Positions 35,753 to 44,317 of a stretch of DNA of 64,000 nucleotides are shown piece after piece (position 1 is the stretch's first letter; each line of letters begins with the position of its first letter). Origin of the DNA: JANQRX01 sp963663975 (GTDB taxonomy: Bacteria > Pseudomonadota > Alphaproteobacteria > Rhizobiales > Kaistiaceae). The stretch spans positions 1 to 64,000 of the forward strand of contig CAXXRA010000015.1 in NCBI GenBank assembly GCA_963663975.2, written 5' to 3'. Under the pieces are notes generated by a model. It did not search any database. It was not told where the DNA came from and worked only from the letters and a program-made list of their open reading frames with translations. The position numbers and the translations under genes were made by a program.

Positions 35753-37144
35753 TCATCCCTCGTCGCGGGGGGGATCCTCGCCGTCGGCATTGCCGGGCTC
35801 GGCGATCTCGGCCGGCCTGGAGCGTCGCTGCCTCCGCCGTCGCCGCATGACGATCCGGGCGGCCTTGTAGCGGCGCCCGGCATAGCCAACGATCTGCCCG
35901 ATCGCTGCCCACCCGCGCTCGAACTCATGGATTTCGGAGGCATAGACCTCGCTCAGCGCAGCGCGGAAATCGGAGATCCCGCCCTGGGCCACGTCGTGGA
36001 AGCGCCTCAGTGATACCATCCACAGCGGGCTGACCAGGAGCGAGATGGCGATCACCGCGATTGCCAGCCGATGAGCGTCGTCACTGACCGCATTGGCGGC
36101 CAGCCCGGTGGCCGCCAGGACGAACGAGAACTCGCCGATCTGGGCCATGATCAGGCCCGCGGGAAACGCATTCTCCCACGGCTGGCCGACCAGCCTGAGG
36201 AGGATGACGTTGACCACGCTCTTGACCACCAGGACGGCGAGCACGAACGCGATCACCGTGAACAGATTGGCGGCGATGAAGTCGAGGTCGATCAAAAGGC
36301 CGATCGACAGGAAAAAGACGACGAGCAGCACGCTCTGAATGGGGTGGGTGGCGGCGATGGCCTCCGACCTCATGGTCGAGCCGGCGATCACCAGGCCGCC
36401 GAGAAAGGCGCCGAATGCGGCCGACAGCCCGGCCAGCCCGGTGATCGAAGCCGCTCCGAAACAAAAGGCGATGCTGGCCAGCGCGACGAGGTCGACGCGG
36501 CCGCTGATCCGGTCGGTGAAGGGGAGGCGGTATTTGCCGCGCCGGGTCCCCAGAAAGCGCAGAAACCCGAAAATCAGGACGGCTGCAAGGCCGACCTTGG
36601 CCGCGATCGTGCCGATATCGCCCCCGCCGCCGAGCGAGGCGATGATGATCAGCATGGGAACCACTGCGATGTCCTGGGCGATCAGAACCCCGACCGTAAT
36701 CCGGCCGACCGGCGTGCGCAGTTCGCCGATCTCGCCCAGCATCTGGATGGCGACGGCGGTCGAGGAAATGGCGACGATGAAGCCGAGCAGGGCGATCTGT
36801 TCGCCCGGCCAGCCGAGCAACAGACCGAACAGCGTGCTGACCGCCAGCGCGGCGACGATCTGGCCGCCGGTGACCGCCACCGCCCAACCGGCGACCATCG
36901 TGAAGGCGCGCACCGACAGTTCCATGCCGACCAGAAAAAGCAGCATGATGACGCCGAGCTCGGCCAGCAGGCTTATCGCCCCGGTGCTGGAAACAATACC
37001 GACGCCGGTCGGTCCGAGGATGACGCCGGCCAGAATGTAGCCGACGATGGGTGGCTGGCGGAGCCCGACGAAGGCGAAACCAAGGAGCACGGCAACCGTG
37101 GTGACGATGGCGATGCCGGTCAGATCGGCGATATGTGCTTCCAC
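35753..37144 (-). CDS. CPA2-family monovalent cation:proton antiporter
   Basis: A 463-residue membrane protein with about 12-13 hydrophobic segments, starting IAIVTTVAVLLGFAFVGLRQ. Family marks include GPTGVGIVSS, ISSTAVAIQMLGEIGEL (the essential region in the discontinuous helix) and RLPFTDRISGRVDLVALASI. It resembles KefB/YbaL/RosB but lacks the C-terminal TrkA-N (nucleotide-binding) domain; instead it ends with an Arg-rich cytoplasmic tail (RRYKAARIVMRRRRRQRRSR). It probably exchanges K+ or Na+ for H+. It is transcribed alone, convergent with sodB. Confidence 0.9.
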   Translation of the reverse strand: MEAHIADLTGIAIVTTVAVLLGFAFVGLRQPPIVGYILAGVILGPTGVGIVSSTGAISLLAELGVIMLLFLVGMELSVRAFTMVAGWAVAVTGGQIVAALAVSTLFGLLLGWPGEQIALLGFIVAISSTAVAIQMLGEIGELRTPVGRITVGVLIAQDIAVVPMLIIIASLGGGGDIGTIAAKVGLAAVLIFGFLRFLGTRRGKYRLPFTDRISGRVDLVALASIAFCFGAASITGLAGLSAAFGAFLGGLVIAGSTMRSEAIAATHPIQSVLLVVFFLSIGLLIDLDFIAANLFTVIAFVLAVLVVKSVVNVILLRLVGQPWENAFPAGLIMAQIGEFSFVLAATGLAANAVSDDAHRLAIAVIAISLLVSPLWMVSLRRFHDVAQGGISDFRAALSEVYASEIHEFERGWAAIGQIVGYAGRRYKAARIVMRRRRRQRRSRPAEIAEPGNADGEDPPRDEG

Positions 37145-37186
37145 TTATGCCCCTCGACCCGCTTCATGGTGCGGCCACCGTATCTA

Positions 37187-37644
37187 GAGCCCTGTCGACC
37201 AACTCTGAGTCAATTCCGTATCGCGATTGGGGAGGCGAACAACCGTCGAGACGATCGACGGGCGATGCCTGTGCATCGTTCTAGCCCGGACTTCTCACAC
37301 TGGACATGACCTGCGCCTCAGCCGGCCCTTCGGGTTGCGTTTCGGCCGACATCTGCCGTGTCGGGCGGCTCAACCGTATCACCAGATACGCTTTTCGCCG
37401 CCCTTCTCGCATCTGTCTCGCCGAAACAGCAACGCGGGGCCCCGTGTCCAGTGTGAGAAATCCGGGCTAAATTGGTTCGCCGTTGGGCGCCCGCCAATCG
37501 ATAAACCGGAAGGGACGGGCTATTTTGCACCCATTCCTGCGCCAAATCTCTTGACCCGTATCCCCGATATGGTCTTCGAGCCTTGACTTGATCCTGTCAC
37601 AAAATCGCTCCGTCAGAATGAATCCGAGTTGGTCGAAAGGGCTC
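37187..37644 (-). repeat. Interspersed inverted-repeat element, copy 1 (holds a second miniature element)
   Basis: Left end GAGCCCTGTCGACCAACTC and right end complementary to GAGCCCTTTCGACCAACTC. The left flank is TA; the right flank is CA, probably mutated. Its right half, read in reverse, matches the left half of copy 3 over more than 100 bases (for example GATTTTGTGACAGGATCAAG), so it is inserted in the opposite orientation. Its left half matches copy 2. Without the 184-bp insert plus TA, it is 272 bp. It encodes no protein. Confidence 0.85.
37284..37467. mobile_element. 184-bp miniature element nested in the repeat
   Basis: Ends GCCCGGACTTCTCACACTGG and the complement of GCCCGGATTTCTCACACTGG; arms of about 25 bases with two mismatches. 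It is flanked by TA at 37282-37283 and 37468-37469. Comparison with copy 2 of the host repeat, which reads CGTTCTAGATTGG without an insert, shows a clean insertion at TA. It has no transposase gene, so it is a non-autonomous element mobilised by an enzyme that makes a TA duplication. Confidence 0.8.
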
Positions 37645-37663
37645 CAGCTGATTTCGGGCGGTT

Positions 37664-39799
37664 TTATGTTGCCGGCCCGGCCGCCTCGGTCAGCTTGATC
37701 GCAAACGCCGTCGCATAGGCGGTCTCATGCAGCCTTGCGAAGCGGCCGGACGCGCCGCCATGCCCGGCATCCATGTTGGTTTTCAACACCACGGGCTGAT
37801 CGCCGGTGGTCGCGGTGCGCAGCCGGGCGACCCACTTGGCCGGCTCCCAATAGGTCACCCGCGGATCGGCCAAACCGGCCAGCGCCAGGATCGCCGGGTA
37901 GGGCCGCGGCGCGACATTGTCGAACGGCGAATAGCCCGCGATCGTGCGGTAGTCGGCCTCGCTGTCGATCGGGTTGCCCCACTCCGGCCATTCGGGCGGG
38001 GTCAGGGGCAGGCTGTCGTCGAGCATGGTGGCCAGCGTATCGACAAACGGCACCTCGGCAATCAACGCGGCGAACAGGTCCGGTGCCATGTTGGCGACGG
38101 CACCGATCAAGAGGCCGCCGGCCGATCCGCCCCATGCCACAGTGCGATCGCTGCTGGTCAGTCCGGACTGAATCAGATGCTCAGCCACAACGATGAAGTC
38201 TTTGAATGTGTTGATCTTTTTCTCGCGGCGCCCGTCCGCGTACCAGCGATAGCCCTTATCCTTGCCGCCGCGTACATGGGCGATGGCGTAGATGAAACCG
38301 CGGTCGACCAGCGACAGGCGCGACCCGTTGAAGGCCGCGGGAATGGCGATTCCGTAGGCGCCATAGCCGTAGAGCAGGCACTTTGCGCTGCCGTCGAGCG
38401 GCGTATCCTTGCGGTAGAGGAGCGACACCGGAATGGTCTCCCCGTCCTTGCTCGGAACCTGCAGCCGCCGGGTGACGTAATCGTCGGGATCGTGCCCGGA
38501 CGGGATCTCGTCGATCTTGCGCAGGACGCGCGTCCGCGTCTCCATGTCGTAGTCGAAAACGTGGTTCGGCATGGTCATCGACGAGTAGGAAAATCTCAGC
38601 GTCGTGGTGTCGAATTCGTAACCGCCGAGCAGACCCAGCGAATAGGCTTCCTCATCGAAGCTGATCGCATGCTCGGCGCCCGAACTCAGGTCCCGGATGA
38701 CGATCCGCGGCAGGCCCGACGCACGCTCCAACCGCACCATGTGGTGCCGGAACACCGACATGCTCAGAATGAGCGTGCCAGGCCGGTGCCCGACCAGCGT
38801 CATCCAGTTGCCACGGCCCGGCGCGGTGACCGGTGCGGTGACGATCTTGAAGTCCTCGGCACCTCCGGCGTTGGTCAGGATGAAGAACTGCTCGCCCCGA
38901 TGGGCGATCTGATACTCCTCGCGCGGCCTGCGTTCGGCGATCAGGATCGGCCCGCCGGCGGCGGCCTCCTCGTCGACCACCCGGATTTCGGAGGTTTCGT
39001 GATCGTGGGAATCAATCACGACGAAGCGCCGCGAAAGCGTCCGGCTCGCACCGACGAAGTAACGCGGGTCGTCACCGTCATGGATCACCGTGTCGCTCGC
39101 CGGATCGGTGCCGATGAGGTGGCGCATCACCCGCGACGGGCGATGGTTGTCGTCGACCCACACATAGTACAGCGCTTCGCCATTGCCGGACCACACAACG
39201 GCGCCCGTGGCATTGTCGATGCGGTCATCGAGATCCGCACCCGACGACAGGTCGCGGATGCGGATGCCGTAATATTCTGAACCGCTGGTATCGGCGGAAT
39301 AGGCCAGGAGCCGATGATCGGGGCTATGGCCGAAGCCGCCGAGGCGGAAATAGGCCAAGCCGTCGGCCAAGGCGTCGGTGTCGAGCAGGATTTCTTCGCT
39401 GCCGCCGTCGCGGTCGGTCCTGACCACCAGCGGATGCTCCGCGCCGGTGCGAAAGCGCGTTCCGTAGGCATGGCCGCCATCGGGTACCGGAACCGAAGAA
39501 TCGTCTTCCTTGATCCGCCCGCGCATCTCGTCGAACAGCTGCTGGCGGAGCCCCTCCACGTCGGCCATGACCAGGGCCGCGTAAGCGTTTTCCGCTTCGA
39601 GATGGGCGCGGATTTCAGGATCGAGCACGGACGGGTCGCGCATGACCTCTTGCCAGTTGTCGGCCCTCAGCCAGGCGTAGTCGTCGTTCCGCTCGATCCC
39701 GTGATGGATGGTTTTGACCGGCTTGCGGGGCGCAGCGGGAGGCCGAGGCGCCGCCGCTGCGCCTGAGCCGCGATGGCCGGCTTCACGAGGCCGCGTCAT
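37664..39799 (-). CDS. ptrB: Oligopeptidase B (S9 prolyl-oligopeptidase family)
   Basis: A 711-residue serine peptidase that cleaves short peptides after basic residues. The N-terminal propeller (about residues 60-410) is followed by the alpha/beta-hydrolase domain with LLYGYGAYGIAIPAAFNGSR, AHVRGGKDKGYRWYADGRR and the nucleophile Ser in VAWGGSAGGLLIGAVANM. The Asp lies in LAGLADPRVTYWEPAKW and the His in NMDAGHGGASGRFA. An Ala/Pro/Arg-rich 25-residue N-terminus precedes the core. No signal peptide is seen. The ATG at 39799 overlaps the end of msrB by 17 bases. Confidence 0.95.
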   Translation of the reverse strand: MTRPREAGHRGSGAAAAPRPPAAPRKPVKTIHHGIERNDDYAWLRADNWQEVMRDPSVLDPEIRAHLEAENAYAALVMADVEGLRQQLFDEMRGRIKEDDSSVPVPDGGHAYGTRFRTGAEHPLVVRTDRDGGSEEILLDTDALADGLAYFRLGGFGHSPDHRLLAYSADTSGSEYYGIRIRDLSSGADLDDRIDNATGAVVWSGNGEALYYVWVDDNHRPSRVMRHLIGTDPASDTVIHDGDDPRYFVGASRTLSRRFVVIDSHDHETSEIRVVDEEAAAGGPILIAERRPREEYQIAHRGEQFFILTNAGGAEDFKIVTAPVTAPGRGNWMTLVGHRPGTLILSMSVFRHHMVRLERASGLPRIVIRDLSSGAEHAISFDEEAYSLGLLGGYEFDTTTLRFSYSSMTMPNHVFDYDMETRTRVLRKIDEIPSGHDPDDYVTRRLQVPSKDGETIPVSLLYRKDTPLDGSAKCLLYGYGAYGIAIPAAFNGSRLSLVDRGFIYAIAHVRGGKDKGYRWYADGRREKKINTFKDFIVVAEHLIQSGLTSSDRTVAWGGSAGGLLIGAVANMAPDLFAALIAEVPFVDTLATMLDDSLPLTPPEWPEWGNPIDSEADYRTIAGYSPFDNVAPRPYPAILALAGLADPRVTYWEPAKWVARLRTATTGDQPVVLKTNMDAGHGGASGRFARLHETAYATAFAIKLTEAAGPAT

Positions 39800-40205
39800 C
39801 TTCGTCCAGTTTGAGCGCCGCTCCGTTCAGGCAGTAGCGCAAGCCGGTGGGTTGCGGCCCATCCTCGAAGAGGTGGCCGAGATGGGCCTGGCACGTCTCA
39901 CACTGGACCTCCGTTCGGATCATGCCGTGTGAGGTATCACGATCCTCGTGCACGGCGTCGGCATCGACCGGAGCATAAAAACTCGGCCAGCCGGTGCCGG
40001 AATCGAATTTGGTTTCGGAGCGGAACAGCGGCGCCCCGCACGACATGCAACGATAGAGGCCGTCACGATGGTCGTCCCAATAGGGACCGGTGAACGGCCG
40101 CTCGGTGCCGGCCTCGCGGGTGATGTGGTACTGCTCCGGCGTCAGTTGTTGCCGCCATTCAGCCTCGGTCTTGATCACCTTTGGCGCCTTGGAATCTGTT
40201 GACAT
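39783..40205 (-). CDS. msrB: Peptide-methionine (R)-S-oxide reductase
   Basis: A 140-residue thiol enzyme that reduces the R epimer of methionine sulfoxide in proteins. It carries two zinc-binding CxxC pairs (YRCMSCGAPLF and CETCQAHLGHLF), the substrate motif FDSGTGWPSFY and the catalytic Cys in GLRYCLNGAALKL. The ATG at 40205 has GGAG upstream; the longer frame to 40262 is Thr-rich and unlikely. It is co-transcribed with ptrB, a plausible link between repair and turnover of oxidised proteins. Confidence 0.95.
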   Translation of the reverse strand: MSTDSKAPKVIKTEAEWRQQLTPEQYHITREAGTERPFTGPYWDDHRDGLYRCMSCGAPLFRSETKFDSGTGWPSFYAPVDADAVHEDRDTSHGMIRTEVQCETCQAHLGHLFEDGPQPTGLRYCLNGAALKLDEDDAAS

Positions 40206-40388
40206 GGTCGTGCTCCCCGGTATCGGAGTCGTGGTTGTCGTGCTGCTGGCAGCCCTCATCAATTAGACAAAGCGCCCCGGAATACCAGCCCCGCCGCCGC
40301 GGGTGCTCCAACGGCCGGTTTGATCGCTGCCGGCAAGGTGATATTTCAGGCCGGTCTGAGGTGACCGAGTCGGAGATCCCCAAAACCC

Positions 40389-40868
40389 ATGCGGGTCTTG
40401 AGCCTGGCGGCCATGCTGTTCGTGTTTTGGCTACTCCTGTCCGGCCACTACACGCCGTTTCTCGTGGTCGCCGGCGCTTTGACCGCGCTTGCCGTGGCCG
40501 CGTTCGGCAAGGTTCTCGGTTACGCCGACCGCGAGGGCCACCCGATCGAACTGACACTGGCGGGCCTCACCTATTGGCCGTGGCTGGTCAAGGAAATTGT
40601 CGTGGCGGCCGTTGGCGTATCATGGCTGATCCTGCGCCCGTCACGGCCGATTTCCACACGTCTTATTCGAATCAGGACGTCCCAGGACGGATCGGTCGGC
40701 GTCACCACATACGCCAACTCGATCACCCTCACCCCCGGCACCATCACCGTGCGCGTCGACCGGCCGCACCACGCTTTCCTGGTCCATGCGCTGACCGCCG
40801 AGGCGGCCGATGACCTGGCAAAAGGCGAGATGGACCGACGGGTGACCGAGATGACCGGAACGTCGTGA
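40389..40868 (+). CDS. mrpE: Mrp-type cation/proton antiporter subunit E
   Basis: A 159-residue membrane subunit with two N-terminal hydrophobic segments (VLSLAAMLFVFWLLLSGHYT and a second near residue 27-45), then LVKEIVVAAVGVSWLILRPS and the family's soluble end (VTTYANSITLTPGTITVRVD). It is the first gene of the ten-gene antiporter operon; the start lies 126 bases from the divergent msrB. The stop overlaps the mrpF start. Confidence 0.93.
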   Translation: MRVLSLAAMLFVFWLLLSGHYTPFLVVAGALTALAVAAFGKVLGYADREGHPIELTLAGLTYWPWLVKEIVVAAVGVSWLILRPSRPISTRLIRIRTSQDGSVGVTTYANSITLTPGTITVRVDRPHHAFLVHALTAEAADDLAKGEMDRRVTEMTGTS

Positions 40869-41155
40869 TGCTTGCTGCCGCCATTATCGCTGTCCTGGTG
40901 GCGACGGCCCTTACGCTGGCGCGAGCCCTGCTTGGACCGACCGTGTTCGATCGGCTGGTGGCGGCCAACACCATGGGCAATATGGCGATCCTGCTGTTGG
41001 CGCTTTACGGCTTCCTGACCGACAGACCGGAGTTCCTCGACATCGGCCTGGCTTACGCGCTGCTCAACATCATCGGCACCCTCGCCGTCCTCAAATTCCT
41101 TCGCTTCGGCGCGCTCGGCCATGCCGGCGAAGAGGAGGAGGACGCCGCGTCATGA
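40868..41155 (+). CDS. mrpF: Mrp-type antiporter subunit F
   Basis: A 95-residue protein with three transmembrane helices, including ALLGPTVFDRLVAANTMGNM and FLDIGLAYALLNIIGTLAVL, the family hallmark. The ATG overlaps the stop of subunit E (TGATG). The tail GEEEEDAAS is acidic. It is required with E and G for assembly of Mrp complexes. Confidence 0.93.
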   Translation: MLAAAIIAVLVATALTLARALLGPTVFDRLVAANTMGNMAILLLALYGFLTDRPEFLDIGLAYALLNIIGTLAVLKFLRFGALGHAGEEEEDAAS

Positions 41156-41511
41156 CGTTCGAATTGCTGCGCGAGTGGATTGGCGGCGGGCTCACGGTCC
41201 TGGGCAGCGTGTTCACCGTGATCGGTGCGCTGGGTCTGATACGCATGCCCGATGTCTTCACCCGGCTCCACGCCGCCTCGGTCGTCGACACGGTCGGGGC
41301 GTGGCTGATTTTCGTCGGCCTGATCATCCTGGCCGGTTTCACCCTGCCCAGCGTGAAGCTCCTGTTCCTCATCATGGTGTTCGGATTGATGACGCCCGTG
41401 GCCACCCACGCCGTCGCCCGGGCGGCGCTTCACGCCGGTGTCAAACCGGTGGCCGACGAGGATGGGACCGAACTGGAACTCGACGATCGCACCGGGGAGG
41501 CGGCGCCATAG
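41152..41511 (+). CDS. mrpG: Mrp-type antiporter subunit G
   Basis: A 119-residue protein with three transmembrane helices. LTVLGSVFTVIGALGLIRMP and VFTRLHAASVVDTVGAWLIF are diagnostic for MnhG/PhaG. It overlaps subunit F by 4 bases and ends TAG inside the start region of the next gene. The C-terminal tail (ADEDGTELELDDRTGEAAP) is acidic. Confidence 0.93.
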   Translation: MTFELLREWIGGGLTVLGSVFTVIGALGLIRMPDVFTRLHAASVVDTVGAWLIFVGLIILAGFTLPSVKLLFLIMVFGLMTPVATHAVARAALHAGVKPVADEDGTELELDDRTGEAAP

Positions 41512-42047
41512 AAGCGTTCATCATCATGGTCGTGCTGACGCTGCTGGCGGCCACCACGATCGGCGTGGTCATGGTGCGCAACCTCTTCGCCGTGGTGATT
41601 CTGACCAGCGTGTACAGCTTCCTCATGGCGAGCGTTCTTCTGGTCCTGGACGCGGTCGACGTGGCCATGACCGAGGCCACCGTCGGTGCCGGCATTTCCA
41701 CCGTGCTCCTGCTCGGCACGCTGTCGCTGACCAAGACCGACGAGAACCGGCCGGCCCACTCGGTGGCGTTACCGCTCTTTGTCGCCTTGATCACCGCCGG
41801 GGTTCTGGTGTGGGGCATGTCGGGGCTGCCCGATTTCGGCATCGCCGAGACGCCGATTCACCTCACCGGTCCCGACTATCTCGAACGATCGCTCGCCGAG
41901 ACCGGCATACCCAATGTGGTGACGTCGGTCCTGGCAAGCTACCGCGGCTTCGATACGCTTGGTGAGGTCATGGTCATCTTCACCGGCGGTATCGCCGTGC
42001 TGATGCTGCTGAAGCGTTCGCCGAGGGAACCGGGGGGCGAGGAGTAG
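41508..42047 (+). CDS. Mrp-type subunit equivalent to the C-terminal part of MrpA (MbhD/MbhE-like, DUF4040)
   Basis: A 179-residue protein with about five helices. The first block (VVMVRNLFAVVILTSVYSFL, then DVAMTEATVGAGISTVLLLG) is DUF4040/MbhD-like with its conserved MTEA; the second (GFDTLGEVMVIFTGGIAVLM) is MbhE-like. No ATG, GTG or TTG lies at the conserved N-terminus: the frame begins ATA GAA GCG at 41508, with GGGGAGG 7 bases before it and overlapping the TAG of mrpG. The first ATG, at 41526, lacks a comparable ribosome site. I annotate the ATA start with caution; 41526 is the safe alternative. Confidence 0.8.
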   Translation: MEAFIIMVVLTLLAATTIGVVMVRNLFAVVILTSVYSFLMASVLLVLDAVDVAMTEATVGAGISTVLLLGTLSLTKTDENRPAHSVALPLFVALITAGVLVWGMSGLPDFGIAETPIHLTGPDYLERSLAETGIPNVVTSVLASYRGFDTLGEVMVIFTGGIAVLMLLKRSPREPGGEE

Positions 42048-42051
42048 GCCG

Positions 42052-42474
42052 ATGCGCATGGACGTCGTTCTCCGGGTCGCCACCAAGCTTCTGATTCCAC
42101 TGATGCTGGTGTTCGCGATCTACGTTCAGTTGCACGGTGATTTCGGTCCCGGCGGTGGCTTCCAGGCGGGCGTGATCGCCGGTGCGACCATCATCTTGTT
42201 TGCGCTCATTTACGGGCTCGAAACGACCGTGAAGTTGATCCCGGTTCCGGTGGTGGAGGCCCTCATACCGCTGGGCGCGGTGATCTATGCCGGGGTCGGC
42301 CTAGTGGGCTTCCTCACCGACGGAAACTATCTCGACTATTCGCATCTCGCCCACGACCAGAAGCACGGCCAGGAATGGGGGGTGTTCCTGGTGGAACTTG
42401 GCGTGTTCGTGACGGTCTCGTCGGTGATGCTGGCGATCTTCTACGCCTTCGCCGGACGGGGCAGGCGGCCATGA
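42052..42474 (+). CDS. mrpB: Mrp-type antiporter subunit B
   Basis: A 140-residue membrane protein of the MnhB family, with LRVATKLLIPLMLVFAIYVQ, LHGDFGPGGGFQAGVIAGAT (the strongly conserved GPGGGFQAG motif) and GVFLVELGVFVTVSSVMLAI. It has four hydrophobic segments. It begins 4 bases after the previous stop and overlaps mrpC. Confidence 0.94.
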   Translation: MRMDVVLRVATKLLIPLMLVFAIYVQLHGDFGPGGGFQAGVIAGATIILFALIYGLETTVKLIPVPVVEALIPLGAVIYAGVGLVGFLTDGNYLDYSHLAHDQKHGQEWGVFLVELGVFVTVSSVMLAIFYAFAGRGRRP

Positions 42475-42839
42475 ATACCGTCCTCGGGCAGTTCATCGCC
42501 AACTACAATCAATGGATCATCGTCTTCCTGATGGTGTCGGGCCTCTACATCGTGATCGCCCACGGCAACATGGTGAAGAAGCTGGTCGGGCTTTCGCTGT
42601 TTCAGACCTCGGTCTATCTGCTCTACATTTCCCCGGCCAAGATCCTCGGCGGGACGCCGCCGATCCTCGATCCCGATTTTACGGTCTACGCCCAGCCTCT
42701 GCCCCACGTCCTGATCCTGACCGCGATCGTCGTCGGCATAGCGACGCTGGCGCTGGGCCTGGCCCTGGTGGTCAGAATCAACGAGGCCTACGGAACCATC
42801 GAAGAGGACGAGATCTTCGCCGGAGATGATCGGGACTGA
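42471..42839 (+). CDS. mrpC: Mrp-type antiporter subunit C (NuoK-like)
   Basis: A 122-residue NuoK homologue with three helices. Features are IVFLMVSGLYIVIAHGNMVK, VGLSLFQTSVYLLYISPAKI and LPHVLILTAIVVGIATLALG, the last carrying the family PHVLILTAIVVG signature. ATG at 42471 overlaps the stop of mrpB (ATGA). Its tail overlaps the mrpD start by one base. Confidence 0.94.
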   Translation: MNTVLGQFIANYNQWIIVFLMVSGLYIVIAHGNMVKKLVGLSLFQTSVYLLYISPAKILGGTPPILDPDFTVYAQPLPHVLILTAIVVGIATLALGLALVVRINEAYGTIEEDEIFAGDDRD

Positions 42840-44317
42840 TGCGGGAGCATCTGCCCGCCCTTCAGGTGGTTGTTCCGCTGCTCGGTGCGCTGCTGGTGGC
42901 GCTGACCCGCCGTGCCCTGCTGGCGTGGATCGTCACCACCGTGGTCTCGGTGCTGGTTCTGGTGATCGCCGCCATGCTGCTGCAGCAGGTGCTGGCGACC
43001 GGTCCGATCTCCTATCGGCTTGGCGGGTGGGATCCGGTCATCGGCATCGAGTACCGCGTCGACGTGGTCAACGCCTTCGTTCTCGTGCTGATTTCGGCGG
43101 TTGCGGTGGTTGTCGCACCCTTTGCCCGCTCAAGCGTTGCCTCCGAGGTGGCGGAGGATCGGGTGGCATGGTTCTACACCATGTACAATCTGGCGCTCAC
43201 CGGCCTGCTCGGCGTGGCGATCACCGGAGACGCGTTCAACGCTTTCGTCTTCCTGGAGATTTCGTCGCTGTCGAGCTACGCGCTGGTCGCCATGGGCTCT
43301 CACCGCCGGGCGCTGATGGCGGCTTATCAATATCTCATCGTCGGCACCATCGGGGCCACGTTCTACGTCATCGGCGTCGGCCTCATCTTCGCCATGACGG
43401 GGACGCTCAACCTGCAACTTATCGCCGAGAGAATTGGCCAGGTGGATTCGCAGCAACCGATCATTGCCGCACTGGCTTTCATCATGGTCGGGCTGGGGCT
43501 GAAACTGGCGATGTTCCCGCTCCATGTCTGGCTTCCCAACGCCTATGCCTACGCGCCGTCCATGGCCAGCGTGTTCCTTGCCGCCACCGCCACCAAGGTT
43601 GCGATCTATCTGTTCGCCCGGTTCCTGTTTTCCGTTTTCGGAGCCGGCTTCGTGTTCTCCGATTTGCCGGCCACGCTTATTCTCACCGGGCTATCGGTGG
43701 CCGCGGTCTTCGTCGCCGGCGCGGTGGCGGTGGTCCAGACCGACATCAAGCGCCTGTTCGCCTATTCCTCGGTTGCCCAGATCGGCTACATCACCATGGG
43801 CATCGCCTTGGCCACCACCACCGGTCTCACCGGCGGGCTGGTGCATGTGGTCAACCATGCGCTGATCAAGGCCGCGCTGTTCATGGCCATCGGCGCGCTG
43901 GTCTTTCGCGCCAAGGCTTTCAGTTTCGCTGAATTTGCCGGGATCGGCCGCAAGATGCCGTTGACCGCCGCGGCGATCGCGGTCGCCGGGCTGAGCCTGA
44001 TCGGCGTACCCGGGACGGTCGGGTTCGTGTCCAAATGGTATCTGGTGGTCGCGGCGATGGAGGCCGGCTGGTGGTGGCTGGCGTTCGTCATCGTCGGCAG
44101 TTCGCTCCTGACCATGGTCTATGTCGGTCGGGTGATCGAGGCCTGCTGGTTTCGCGAACCGGCGCCGGCGCTGAGCGAGGTCCGGGAAGCACCGGTCGAC
44201 ATGCTGATCCCGATCTGGATTCTGGTCGGCGCCACGGTCTATTTCGGTATCGATACCCGGCTCACCGTCGGCGTCGCCAACCAAGCCGCCGAGATTTTGC
44301 TGATGGGGCTGAGATGA
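42839..44317 (+). CDS. mrpD: Mrp-type antiporter subunit D, first NuoL/M/N-like subunit
   Basis: A 492-residue protein with about 14 transmembrane helices. The proton-channel domain includes LLGVAITGDAFNAFVFLEIS (with the conserved Glu), LALAFIMVGLGLKLAMFPLH-type sequence (AFIMVGLGLKLAMFPLHVWL with the essential Lys) and QTDIKRLFAYSSVAQIGYIT. The ATG shares a base with the mrpC stop (TGATG). It is the proton-translocating partner in Mrp complexes. Confidence 0.94.
   Translation: MREHLPALQVVVPLLGALLVALTRRALLAWIVTTVVSVLVLVIAAMLLQQVLATGPISYRLGGWDPVIGIEYRVDVVNAFVLVLISAVAVVVAPFARSSVASEVAEDRVAWFYTMYNLALTGLLGVAITGDAFNAFVFLEISSLSSYALVAMGSHRRALMAAYQYLIVGTIGATFYVIGVGLIFAMTGTLNLQLIAERIGQVDSQQPIIAALAFIMVGLGLKLAMFPLHVWLPNAYAYAPSMASVFLAATATKVAIYLFARFLFSVFGAGFVFSDLPATLILTGLSVAAVFVAGAVAVVQTDIKRLFAYSSVAQIGYITMGIALATTTGLTGGLVHVVNHALIKAALFMAIGALVFRAKAFSFAEFAGIGRKMPLTAAAIAVAGLSLIGVPGTVGFVSKWYLVVAAMEAGWWWLAFVIVGSSLLTMVYVGRVIEACWFREPAPALSEVREAPVDMLIPIWILVGATVYFGIDTRLTVGVANQAAEILLMGLR

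Noticed and set aside
36071..37309. A 412-codon plus-strand frame opposite the CPA2 antiporter
   Set aside because: Asp/Gln/Arg-rich antisense shadow; the minus strand gives a proper membrane protein.
37187..37644. Possible small genes within the repeat region (for example 37227-37586)
   Set aside because: The frame crosses the junctions of two mobile repeats and has no conserved feature; the region is explained by the elements.
42826..43932. A 368-codon frame overlapping mrpD on the same strand
   Set aside because: Out-of-phase shadow: Gly/Arg/His-rich without membrane helices, whereas the mrpD frame has full family features and perfect start/stop coupling.
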